Positions 23,814 to 31,654 of a stretch of 31,709 nucleotides of DNA are shown one piece after another. The stretch comes from Acidobacteria bacterium UBA7540 (GTDB taxonomy: Bacteria; Acidobacteriota; Terriglobia; UBA7540), in NCBI GenBank assembly GCA_002478145.1, contig DLMI01000092.1, positions 60,267-91,975 of the forward strand, given 5' to 3'. The stretch's first letter is position 1, and each line of letters opens with the position of its first letter. A program made the translations under genes and the position numbers. Below the pieces are notes generated by a model. The model saw only the letters and a program-made list of their open reading frames with translations, was not told the DNA's origin and did no database searches.

Positions 23814-26800
23814 CTAGAACGTCAACTTGATGGCGACATCCCACCATCGCGGGAGCTGTGCTGAGGTTACCTTCCCAAAGGTTGCATCCGGCGGGTTCGC
23901 ATCCACGTTGCCAAGGTTTTGCCGGTTGAAGAGGTTGAAGAATTCAAAGCGAAGCTGCAGATTCATGCTTTCTTTGATTCGGTTGTTCTTATAGAAAGCA
24001 GCGTCCGTCTCCGCGAAGTAGGGTTGGCGGAAGGCGTTCTGCTTCTCGTTGCCTTCCGATCCCAGGGTGGGCTGAGTAAATTGACCAGGGGTAAAGACCC
24101 CGGTGTTGAGGAAAGCGTTACGAGACGTCGCCTCGGAATAATTTGTAGCGTTCGGGTAAGCCAAGCTGTCTCCATCCGCGTTATAGTCGCCGCTATTTGC
24201 GGCGAGTCCGGTAATCGGATTGCTCACCGAGGGGCAATGGGCACTTACGGCACATACGGGAATGAACGAGTTGGTATTCACTACGGTGAACGGGTAGCCG
24301 GACTGCAAAATGCTCGTGCCGCTAACTCCCCAGCCGCCGGTCAGATGACCGACCAATCCATTTCCGTGATTCAGGCCGGGAAGCGAATAGTTGAGGGTGA
24401 GCGAGAAGCGGTTCGGAGCATCCCAGGGAGAGGGGCCATAATAGTTCCCCGGGTCGAGACCTGCAGCGACCTGCCCTGGGGCTATGGGGTAATTGCCCGC
24501 ATCATCCTTGGACTGCGAGCGCGTATACGAGGCATCGAAGAACCCGTGGGAGAATCGGCCGCGGAAATCAAAGAACACAGCCTCGTAATTGCCGTAGCGA
24601 TTGTTGTCTGCGTACGTAATGGAGCCGAAGCTTGGATTGATCCGAGTCGGAGACAGGCTTTCGTGTTGAATCAAGTCGCCCTGATAAGCGTTGATGTCGA
24701 CTCCGTAACTAACGATGCCCTGCTGGTTGCTGTTGCCCACCGAATCGTACGAGTGAGATCCCGAATAACCAACGCTGGCGACGTATCGGCTTCCGAATTT
24801 TCGCTCCAGGGTCAACGCCCAAATATCGGCCCTCGGCGACTTCAAGTTCGGGTTTATGCCTCCGATAGGGAAGTCAAGCCCCGTAATGCCGCCCACACTG
24901 TTGAGCCCCGCCGTGAAGCTCGGAACCGTATACCCGAAGGGGGGCTTGTTGGAGTTTCCAAGAGCGAGTATAGGAGGCCCAGCAATCTCTACTCCGTTGA
25001 TCGTTGTCCCGCCGGCAAAAAAAGTCGGCTCCACGCCCCCCGGGGGATTGCCTCGAAATTCCTCTTGGACGTTGGCTTGCGTCAGCCAATTGTTGTAGAT
25101 GCCGAATCCGCCATGCAGAACCCAATTGCCGCTCCCCGTTGGATCCCACGCAAATCCAATGGTGGGACTAAGGAGATCGCTCACAGAATGATTGAGGGCG
25201 TTGTACGTCGACTTAGCAAAGCCATTCGCGACCGTGTTCTCGTACGGGGTGAAACTGGCATTGGGAGATGTGGACGGACCCAGATAGTAATTCCCAAACA
25301 CCGTGCTGGAACTACGGGTGTAAGGGTTGCCCGAGTCATCCCATCGCAGGCCCAGCGTTAAGGTCAGGTTCTTCTTCGCCTTCCAAACATCCTGGGCAAA
25401 GAGTCCCCAGGTGCTGGATGCCGCGTTCCATGACCACAACAACGGTTTGCCCGTCGTCGGGTCGTACATGGGGCCGGCTTCCCTTGCCGGAGCGTCTTGG
25501 ACCAGCTCCGTTAAATCGTTGAAAGAGATGGTCGGCGTGGAGTACGGCCCTTGAAAGGGCTCTACGTCATCGCCAAACCACCCCTGGTAGCCGAACTTCA
25601 GCGTGTGCGCTCCCCGGATGTGGGTTAGGACGTCCTGCCAGTGATAGTTGTGTTGAATGAAATCACCTTGGGCGAAGCCCACGCCAAAGGCATTACCTCC
25701 GTCAGCATTGATCCCCGTGACGGCGATGTCAGGGACCGTGTAATCAGGGGCGCCACTGCCGAGCGTACCCTCCACACGGCTACCACCGAAATTCACTTCG
25801 TTTAACGTGGTGGGAGAGAAGGTGTGGGTCCAATTAAACTGATAGGCGCGTTCCCAGTTCTGGTTGTTGGCGGGAGAGAACTGGGGCACGGCTGTCGGCT
25901 CACCGTAACTCAAAGTCGTGCGGTAAAAGCTGCCGTAGATTCGGTCGTTTTTGAAATACTTGTCGATGCGGACGAACCACTGGGTCCCATTCCGAACGGC
26001 CGTGCCATTAAACACACCGCTGTCGATCATGTCCAGCGAGCACGGGATGGAAACCGTAGCGGTGACGGGTATCGTTGTCTGGCCGGCCGGGCACCCCGCC
26101 GCCCCGATTAGATCCTGAGCCGCTGTCTTGCCGACAGTGACGTTGCTCAGATGAGCAGGCACGTATTTGCCCAACAAACCCGTGCCGATCGTGCTCGGGA
26201 AATTCGCCTGAGCCCACGAGGTGAACGCCGGATCGGCGAACGTTTCACCACCCGTGGTCGTGGCCTTAGACGAGCGCAAGGGCTCGATGTCAAAGAAGAA
26301 GAAAAACTGTTTGTGCGGGATCACGGGGCCGCCAATTCCGGCGGAGATATTGTTACTGTGAAACCCCGCGTACGTGGGGGGACCTAAATCCCCACGGGCG
26401 AACATACCCTGGTAGTTGAAATAATCATCGACGATACCATGGAATTTGTCGGTCCCGGATTTCGTCGTCATGTATGTTTGGATTCCGTCCGACCGGCCAG
26501 ATTCAGCCGTAAACGTATTGACCTGGATGGCGGTTTCCTGAATCGAGTCGGGGTTGGGGGTCAGATTTAGGATCCCTTGGCGGATTCCGCTGGTGACGTC
26601 GAGTCCGTCTACAACCCACATATTCGACATCTGGCCTTCGCCGTTGGCGCTGGCGTCAAGCTGCGTCTCCGTCGAGTAATTGTCCACCCCGGACCCTGGC
26701 GTCCCGGCCGCGCCGGGTACACCGTTGCCCACGCTTCCCAATCCGGTGACGCCGGGCGCCATGTTGGCTAACGTAACTAACTGGCGGCCGGCGACGGGCA

Positions 26801-27251
26801 ACTCGGCAACAGTCTGATTCTCGATTGTCATCTGGTTGCGGGTCTCTGCCGTGTTCAAGACGGGCGCCGCCCCCGTCACTTCGACAGTCTGGGTTACTGC
26901 CTTTAGCGTGAGGGTAATAGGCACGTTCAAAGTTTGGTTGGTGTCCAAGGTGACCTTGACCACTTCTCTGACGAAGCTGGCAGTGTCAACTGTAACCTGA
27001 TACGCGCTTGGCGCCAGACTCACAAATTCGTAATTCCCCGCAGCGTCTGACGTGGTGGTGCTGGAAACCCCAGTGGCGGTGTTCAAGAGTTCGATCTTTG
27101 CGCTGGGCACGCCAGCGCCGCTCGGGTCTTGAACCACGCCTTTAATACTGCCCCTGAACTGAGCATGGGCTGTGCCAGCCCAAAGAAGCGTTAGCAGTAA
27201 AATTGTAGTTGCACGCGCCAGTGCGCGTGCACCCCTATGACGGATCTTCAT
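23814..27251 (-). CDS. Oar-type TonB-dependent receptor with carboxypeptidase regulatory-like domain
   Basis: Outer-membrane transporter of 1145 residues, typical of the very large Acidobacteria TonB receptors. A signal peptide ends at AHA (residue 30). A carboxypeptidase-regulatory-like beta-sandwich (about 31-115: GSIKGVVQDPSGAGVPSAKIELLN, GNYEFVSLAPSAYQV) is followed by a plug-like segment (VEVTGAAPVLNTAETRNQ, ELPVAGRQ, NMAPGVTG). A large beta-barrel follows, ending in the canonical aromatic C-terminus WWDVAIKLTF. The frame is open to 27350, but the ATG at 27251 has AGGAGGG six bases upstream, whereas the longer N-terminus MLAKGAQPP would place a non-signal extension before the signal peptide. 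Expression is probably from the promoter at 27472-27500 under a LacI-type operator. The ligand is likely a glycan judging from the GH127 neighbour, but this is inference. Confidence 0.92.
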   Translation of the reverse strand: MKIRHRGARALARATTILLLTLLWAGTAHAQFRGSIKGVVQDPSGAGVPSAKIELLNTATGVSSTTTSDAAGNYEFVSLAPSAYQVTVDTASFVREVVKVTLDTNQTLNVPITLTLKAVTQTVEVTGAAPVLNTAETRNQMTIENQTVAELPVAGRQLVTLANMAPGVTGLGSVGNGVPGAAGTPGSGVDNYSTETQLDASANGEGQMSNMWVVDGLDVTSGIRQGILNLTPNPDSIQETAIQVNTFTAESGRSDGIQTYMTTKSGTDKFHGIVDDYFNYQGMFARGDLGPPTYAGFHSNNISAGIGGPVIPHKQFFFFFDIEPLRSSKATTTGGETFADPAFTSWAQANFPSTIGTGLLGKYVPAHLSNVTVGKTAAQDLIGAAGCPAGQTTIPVTATVSIPCSLDMIDSGVFNGTAVRNGTQWFVRIDKYFKNDRIYGSFYRTTLSYGEPTAVPQFSPANNQNWERAYQFNWTHTFSPTTLNEVNFGGSRVEGTLGSGAPDYTVPDIAVTGINADGGNAFGVGFAQGDFIQHNYHWQDVLTHIRGAHTLKFGYQGWFGDDVEPFQGPYSTPTISFNDLTELVQDAPAREAGPMYDPTTGKPLLWSWNAASSTWGLFAQDVWKAKKNLTLTLGLRWDDSGNPYTRSSSTVFGNYYLGPSTSPNASFTPYENTVANGFAKSTYNALNHSVSDLLSPTIGFAWDPTGSGNWVLHGGFGIYNNWLTQANVQEEFRGNPPGGVEPTFFAGGTTINGVEIAGPPILALGNSNKPPFGYTVPSFTAGLNSVGGITGLDFPIGGINPNLKSPRADIWALTLERKFGSRYVASVGYSGSHSYDSVGNSNQQGIVSYGVDINAYQGDLIQHESLSPTRINPSFGSITYADNNRYGNYEAVFFDFRGRFSHGFFDASYTRSQSKDDAGNYPIAPGQVAAGLDPGNYYGPSPWDAPNRFSLTLNYSLPGLNHGNGLVGHLTGGWGVSGTSILQSGYPFTVVNTNSFIPVCAVSAHCPSVSNPITGLAANSGDYNADGDSLAYPNATNYSEATSRNAFLNTGVFTPGQFTQPTLGSEGNEKQNAFRQPYFAETDAAFYKNNRIKESMNLQLRFEFFNLFNRQNLGNVDANPPDATFGKVTSAQLPRWWDVAIKLTF

Positions 27252-27446
27252 TATTATCCCTCCTGAAAAGGAAAATCCCGCACAGTCCCCTCCGCAACGC
27301 CGGATGCTCACTGGCGAGGTCGGAGGAGGCTGTGCGCCTTTTGCTAGCATTTGCTTTGGAGCTTTGACCAGACCCGACGAAGTCGAACAAGAAGCTCTTG
27401 AGTTGACCGCTTGGTGAGATCTAGGTACTCCGAGCTTCGGAGAAAA

Positions 27447-27461
27447 GCGTAAACGCTTACA
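27447..27461 (-). promoter_or_regulatory. LacI-family-like operator
   Basis: GTAAACGCTTAC (27449-27460) is a near-perfect 12-bp palindrome around a central CG with one mismatched pair, the typical form of LacI/GalR-family operators (GTAAxCG-xTTAC). It lies 11-23 bp downstream of the -10 box, so bound repressor would block transcription initiation. No lacI gene lies in the window. Confidence 0.6.
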
Positions 27462-27471
27462 AACGAGTTAG

Positions 27472-27500
27472 AATTTAACCCAGCAAGGATGCCTTGTCAA
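27472..27500 (-). promoter_or_regulatory. Sigma-70 promoter of the TonB-dependent receptor
   Basis: On the minus strand a perfect -35 TTGACA (27495-27500) is followed by exactly 17 bp and TAAATT (27472-27477, four of six). Transcription would start near 27465, giving a leader of about 210 nt before the ATG at 27251. The LacI-like operator begins a few bases downstream. Confidence 0.72.
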
Positions 27501-27522
27501 GAGAAAAATAGTGTCCTTTTTC

Positions 27523-27537
27523 GGATACGATATATCC
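27523..27537. promoter_or_regulatory. Possible second regulator site upstream of the receptor promoter
   Basis: GGATA and TATCC arms (27523-27527 and 27533-27537) surround a CGATA centre. They lie about 25 bp upstream of the -35 box. A short palindrome of this kind may bind an activator or be chance. Confidence 0.25.
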
Positions 27538-27726
27538 TTTATTACCTTTGTCGTAGGATTCTGACATTTTGTGGCAGGACATTTTGAGCCGATGGCGTTT
27601 CAGCCTGTGTTTATGCGGCTTAGAGGGATGTTTTGAAAGCGTCCAAATCTCCTGTTTGGTTCCGGCTATGCCGGGTTAGGGGGCGCCTAGTAGAAAGGCA
27701 TTACGTTCAGGACGGCAGCGCACCGT

Positions 27727-28044
27727 ATGAACCTACTGGAGCTTGCCTCTAATGGAGACGGTATGCTGGCGCACCCTGGGACTGCTATTTGCAAGCGTTT
27801 TCAGCGGTTTCCGGTTCGTTCCAGGTGCACAGCGCGCTTGCTTCGGCGCCATCCGGAACTCCTGCTCAACTGGTTTCGAGCCCGGCGGACGATCTCCAGT
27901 GGCCCCACCGAGGATTTGAATGACCGGCTGAAGTTAACTCTGAGAAAGGCATACGGATTTCGGACCTTCCACGCTGCCGAAGTCGCGCTCTATCACAACC
28001 TGGGCACGCTCCCTGAACCACAATGCACCCACAGATTCTGCTGA
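27727..28044 (+). pseudogene. ISL3-family transposase, C-terminal remnant
   Basis: The last 70 or so codons (from about 27832) carry the C-terminal signature of ISL3-family DDE transposases: RRHPELLLNWFRARRTISSG, then LKLTLRKAYGFRTFHAAEVALYHNLGTLPEP and the terminal THRFC. Full ISL3 transposases are several hundred residues, so the catalytic region is missing. The 35 codons before 27832 do not resemble the family, and the sequence before 27727 looks non-coding, so the copy is truncated rather than merely frameshifted. No terminal inverted repeats could be identified. It lies between the divergent accessory locus and the coiled-coil gene, pointing to past insertion near this junction. Confidence 0.85.
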
Positions 28045-28104
28045 GGAGCCGAAATTGAAATTTGGGTTGCGGCCGCAGGCCGCGCTGCGAAACAATCGAC
28101 TGCT

Positions 28105-28172
28105 TTCACCACCCAGGCACCCAGAGACGGAGAAGCCGCGCATTCTTTTCAGTTCTCTGCGCCTCCGTGTCC
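28105..28172. repeat. CCAGAGACGGAG dispersed imperfect palindrome
   Basis: TCACCACCCAGGCACCCAGA with AGACGGAGAAG on the left is mirrored imperfectly by TTCTCTGCGCCTCCGTGT on the right across a CTTTTCAG centre. I recall this word set (CACCACAGAGACACAGAG and its complement) as a common intergenic repeat in Acidobacteria, Planctomycetes and deltaproteobacteria. Genome-wide copies cannot be checked from this window. Confidence 0.6.
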
Positions 28173-28447
28173 GTATGCTGAGAAAGTCCTTCAAAAATTC
28201 TCCCACAACTTCTGAGGCGGGCTGGTTCCGCGTGTGGCGCGCAGGAGGGAGGGGCAAGTCTGCGCCACTCGCGGACGGCGACGTTGTTACTAGCTGCCAT
28301 TTTTCGGCAACCTGCCAGAGGGCCGCAGTGCAGACAGTACAGAGGGCAGATCAAAAAAGCCCCCTTCCACTTAGTACTTTTGGTCTGTTTCTTAGATGAA
28401 GCTTTTCTAATACATTAAAAGGCGGAAGACAAAATGATTCAGGAGAT

Positions 28448-28469
28448 TTGAGAAACGGTACCTTCTCAA
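28448..28469 (+). promoter_or_regulatory. Hairpin in the leader of the coiled-coil gene
   Basis: TTGAGAA (28448-28454) pairs perfectly with TTCTCAA (28463-28469) across an 8-nt loop. It ends only a few bases before the Shine-Dalgarno AAAGGTG, so it could modulate translation. It is short and may be chance. Confidence 0.3.
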
Positions 28470-28485
28470 CTGTAAAGGTGCACCC

Positions 28486-31173
28486 ATGGCTGACTCTACA
28501 AGTGCGTGGCAAGTGGAAACACAAGGTATCGCAGGTCGCGCAATCGGCAGGCTTGCGATCGCGTTACCCATTACGCTGAGCGGAAAAGACGCAAATGGCG
28601 TTGAATTCACGGAGAAGACCAGGACCATCGTTATCGACAAGTTCGGCGGAAAGATTGCCACCAAGTGCGTCCTGAGTCTGGGCTCCGAAATGACCCTCCA
28701 TAACCCGATCGTGGGGCAAACAGTGGGGATTAGGGTCGTCTGGGTGGGTGAGAAACGGGCGGGCGAAGAACCGTATGAAATCGGCTTCCAATTGGTGGGG
28801 TCGCACGACATTTGGGGCATCGCGTTTCCTCCCTATGACCAGCAGGAAAGTACACTCCCAGCACCCCGCCTGGAGATTCACAGTCCACGGATGCCGGCGG
28901 GGGCCGCCTCTTCTCCAGGGCAACCTACCGCACTGAAATTCGCCGTCCCTTACGCCAGCCCTTCACTGAAACCTGCCGAAACCGGCAGAACTGGTCCGTC
29001 CCTCGCCCCACCGACCATGCAAACACCTCAACCGTCGCCACTGCCTGTTGCAGTAGAGACCCCCGCGCTGCCGGCAGAGGAATCGAATGGGTCAATCGCG
29101 GCCACCCTGACCCGCCTCACTCAGCCGATCGAAGCCGCCGGCGAAAATGAGCTGCGACTGTTTCAGGAAAAACCGGAAGAGTTAAGTCGTCCAATTGGCC
29201 TGCTAACGCAAACCAATCTGCAGGACACCGCAGAGAACTTCGATGAGGGTGAGAGTTCTGTTGAGGAACACGTGAAGACGCTGGAAGGGGATCTGCAAGC
29301 CTGCCGTGCGGAGACGCAGCAACTCGTTGCAGAGCTCGAAGAACTGAAGCAGGCGGTACAGGATGAGAGGGGAAGGATCTTGAGAGAGATTCAGGAGAAC
29401 AGGCCGAAGATTGTTGAGCTTGCGATGGCCGACCTGGAGATGAAGGTCAGAGAGGAGATCGACTCCGTGACAGACGAGTCGATCGCCCTCACCCAAAGAC
29501 GCGTGCAAGAAGAAGTCGCAGCGGCTTTGGAACCCTTAATTCAGGGAGCTCTAGAGCGGGTGTACTCCGTGACTGAAGAACAGTCAGCAAGAGCAGGAGA
29601 GGGTATTCAGGGTCAACTCAGCCGCTTGATTGAAGAAGGGCAAGCGCAACTCGGCCGTATGCTTCAATCCACCACTTCGGAATTCCAAAAAGAGAGCCAC
29701 CGCATCTCTGGAACCACCCTCGCGTCTGCCCAGGCGGAAATCGCCACGGCGTGGTCCAAATCCGCTGTCGAGTTTGAGGCCCAACTCCAGAAAACCGCTG
29801 ACGAGGTAGCGGAGGCCACGGCTAGACAACTGCAAAAGCAGGCCGAGGACACGCTCATACTGTTGGGCGAAGAACTCAAGACTTCCGGCAAGAATGTGAC
29901 GGCAGAGACTGAAGAACGACTTTCAAGCGCCGGTCGCTCAGCCCTCAATGCAGTTTCCAGCGCCACCGATTACGCTCTGGAAGAATTTCAAGTACGGCTT
30001 GGCGAACGCGCTGAGACATCCGGTGACAACTGCACCAAGAGACTTGAGGAATCACTCGCGAACGCTGAAGGCGAACAACAGAAGTCGGCGCTAAGCAGTT
30101 TTCGGAAAGCTCTCGAACAGGAATGTGCAGAGGCCCTGGCCAGGATGAAGAGCGACCTTACTCAGGCCCTCCAAACTGTCAGCGAACAAGCGGCACGGCA
30201 GGCGAGCGCGCTAAATGATCTTCGCAAGGCGGACGAGGAAATGTCTTTACAGACTCTCGCCAACGTGAAGGGTGCTGCCACCCAGACGATCGGAGAAATC
30301 TCGGGCCAGATAGAACGGCAGGCGAACGCGTTGAAGGATCTTCGTGAAGAAGTGCAGGAGGAATCCGCCAAGACCCTCGCCAAAGCGAAGAGTGACGCCA
30401 ACCAGGCCATCCGTGGGGTTTCCGAACAAGTGGGGCGGGACATGGAGGCGCTAAACGGCTTGCGAAAGTCGCTCGGGGAAGAATCCGCCCAGGCCCTTCC
30501 CAAGTTCCAGGAAGACCTCGGGCAGGTGATGGGAGAGGTTACCGATCTGGTGCAACAGCAGGTGAACATGTTGTGCAGCCTCCTCAACTTGATCGAAAAG
30601 GAGTCGGCGCAGATTCCCTGCAAGGTCAAGACCGACGTTGCCGAAGCTCTGGCGGAAAGTTCGCTTCTTGCAGAACAGCATATGAAGTCCACCCAAGCTG
30701 CGCTCAGTGATTGGGAAACGCGAATGGGCTCGCGCGTCGAATTACAACTCCAGCAACTCGAAGGGAAGACCCGGGCTTCCCTGGAGACTTTGCAAGAACA
30801 GTCAGAGGAGTTGCTGAAGAGCACATTGGAGAAACTGCGCAGCGAATCTCGGGCCTTGCCGGAGCAAATCGAGGCTAGCCTCAAGAAAGCTGCGGGCAAT
30901 ATCGAACAGAATTGGCTTGAGAGGATTCAGGAAAAACAGCAGCAGGTGGCGGATGAGATCATGGAAGCCTCCGCCGCCCAGCTCGGCAAGCAGTTGGAAG
31001 ATAATCTGGACCTCTTCGGCGAGGAGTTGAAACTTAAACAAGAACAGGCGGCGAGCGGTGTTGCTGAAGCCTTCCGATGCATGATGGTTGAGATGCTCTC
31101 TGTTTTTCAGTCTCCGCCCGGATGTAATCCTCCGCCTGGGCAGCCCCCATCCCCAAACGCGCCGAGCCTTTGA
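28486..31173 (+). CDS. PilZ-like domain fused to a long repetitive coiled coil
   Basis: 895-residue protein of unknown function. Residues about 15-115 resemble a PilZ beta-barrel: RAIGR at 18-22 matches RxxxR, then ALPITLSGKDANGVEFTEKTRT, GIRVVWVG, YEIGFQLVGSHDIWGIAFP. The second c-di-GMP motif (D/NxSxxG) is degenerate (IDKFGGKI), so nucleotide binding is doubtful. A Pro-rich linker (about 120-200) leads to a long alpha-helical coiled coil (250-870) rich in Ala, Glu, Gln, Leu. Within it, residues 541-740 are five consecutive 40-residue repeats, and the segments near 445-466 and 828-849 are related (LGKQLEDNLDLFGEELK-like). It ends in a Pro-rich tail. No transmembrane segment or signal peptide is visible. 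AAAGGTG lies six bases before the ATG. Coiled-coil architecture recalls MCP signalling helices, but no MCP hairpin is seen. Confidence 0.85.
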   Translation: MADSTSAWQVETQGIAGRAIGRLAIALPITLSGKDANGVEFTEKTRTIVIDKFGGKIATKCVLSLGSEMTLHNPIVGQTVGIRVVWVGEKRAGEEPYEIGFQLVGSHDIWGIAFPPYDQQESTLPAPRLEIHSPRMPAGAASSPGQPTALKFAVPYASPSLKPAETGRTGPSLAPPTMQTPQPSPLPVAVETPALPAEESNGSIAATLTRLTQPIEAAGENELRLFQEKPEELSRPIGLLTQTNLQDTAENFDEGESSVEEHVKTLEGDLQACRAETQQLVAELEELKQAVQDERGRILREIQENRPKIVELAMADLEMKVREEIDSVTDESIALTQRRVQEEVAAALEPLIQGALERVYSVTEEQSARAGEGIQGQLSRLIEEGQAQLGRMLQSTTSEFQKESHRISGTTLASAQAEIATAWSKSAVEFEAQLQKTADEVAEATARQLQKQAEDTLILLGEELKTSGKNVTAETEERLSSAGRSALNAVSSATDYALEEFQVRLGERAETSGDNCTKRLEESLANAEGEQQKSALSSFRKALEQECAEALARMKSDLTQALQTVSEQAARQASALNDLRKADEEMSLQTLANVKGAATQTIGEISGQIERQANALKDLREEVQEESAKTLAKAKSDANQAIRGVSEQVGRDMEALNGLRKSLGEESAQALPKFQEDLGQVMGEVTDLVQQQVNMLCSLLNLIEKESAQIPCKVKTDVAEALAESSLLAEQHMKSTQAALSDWETRMGSRVELQLQQLEGKTRASLETLQEQSEELLKSTLEKLRSESRALPEQIEASLKKAAGNIEQNWLERIQEKQQQVADEIMEASAAQLGKQLEDNLDLFGEELKLKQEQAASGVAEAFRCMMVEMLSVFQSPPGCNPPPGQPPSPNAPSL
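30106..30705 (+). repeat. Five exact-period 120-bp (40-residue) coding repeats
   Basis: Residues 541-580, 581-620, 621-660, 661-700 and 701-740 align without gaps at period 40. Conserved positions include ESA near the start (ECAEAL, EESAKT, EESAQA, KESAQI), a Lys/Ala patch, a central Gln/Ser and a Leu-rich end (SALNDLR, NALKDLR, EALNGLR, NMLCSLL). Repeats 1-3 are the most alike and 4-5 more diverged, as expected for old tandem duplication of a helical unit. Confidence 0.88.
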
Positions 31174-31537
31174 GCCTTGCGGTCCCCGTCCTGCGGGCGT
31201 CCCGAAGCGGTAAGTGTTTCGCCCATAAGCTATCCACACGTATCAACCGCAGCATTTTTCGACATTCTCTGAAGGCCCTGTGAACGTCCATAAGATGCGG
31301 TATCGGGGCGGGAGGTTGGGTGGCGAAGGCATGCACGCCGAATATTCCGGGGGGCTGCACAGGTTTCATTCTCCTGAGTGTACTCGGGAGGCCTAGCTTG
31401 ATGAGACTAATAATACCCATCCTGCAATTGCGCGAGCGGTTGCACACGGCCAAGATAGCCGTGCTACGCAGGCTACGGTTCGAAGTACGCTGTATGCCAT
31501 CGCGCAGGGTGGCGCGGGATCCGGAGGCTCACACACT

Positions 31538-31630
31538 GCCCAACCCGCGCCACTTTGGGTGGTTGGCACCCCGAGGGGAGAACCGCCCAACCCGCGCCCT
31601 TGGGGTGGTTGAGACCCCGAGAGGAAATTT
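31538..31630. repeat. Imperfect 47-bp tandem repeat with hairpin potential
   Basis: Unit one (31538-31584) and unit two (from 31585) both read GCCCAACCCGCGCC, then TTGGGTGGTTG or TTGGGGTGGTTG, then ACCCCGAG and a purine run. CCAACC and GGTTGG inside unit one can pair as a hairpin. Confidence 0.75.
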
Positions 31631-31654
31631 GAGATTTGAGATTTCAGATTTCAG
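31626..31654. repeat. GAGATTT/CAGATTT short tandem tract
   Basis: Four approximate copies of a 7-nt word (TGAGATT, TGAGATT, TCAGATT, TCAG) follow the 47-bp repeats. A related TTTTAGATTTTG word occurs near 16154-16170. It looks like a simple sequence tract. Confidence 0.7.

Larger units (their letters stand above)
28045..28485. other. Repeat-containing intergenic DNA before the coiled-coil gene
   Basis: About 440 bp without a gene. It contains a GCGGCC-GCA-GGCCGC hairpin at 28069-28083, the dispersed repeat at 28105-28172, and a 5' leader hairpin at 28448-28469 just before the next gene. No promoter for that gene is clear; AT-rich sequence near 28400-28425 is the likeliest place. Confidence 0.5.

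Noticed and set aside
23919..25361. Plus-strand open frame of 480 codons opposite the TonB receptor
   Set aside because: No recognisable domain, very Arg/Val-rich, and fully inside the receptor gene; it is a shadow.
27252..27350. N-terminal extension of the TonB receptor (MLAKGAQPP)
   Set aside because: AGGAGGG sits right before the ATG at 27251, whose product begins with a proper signal peptide.
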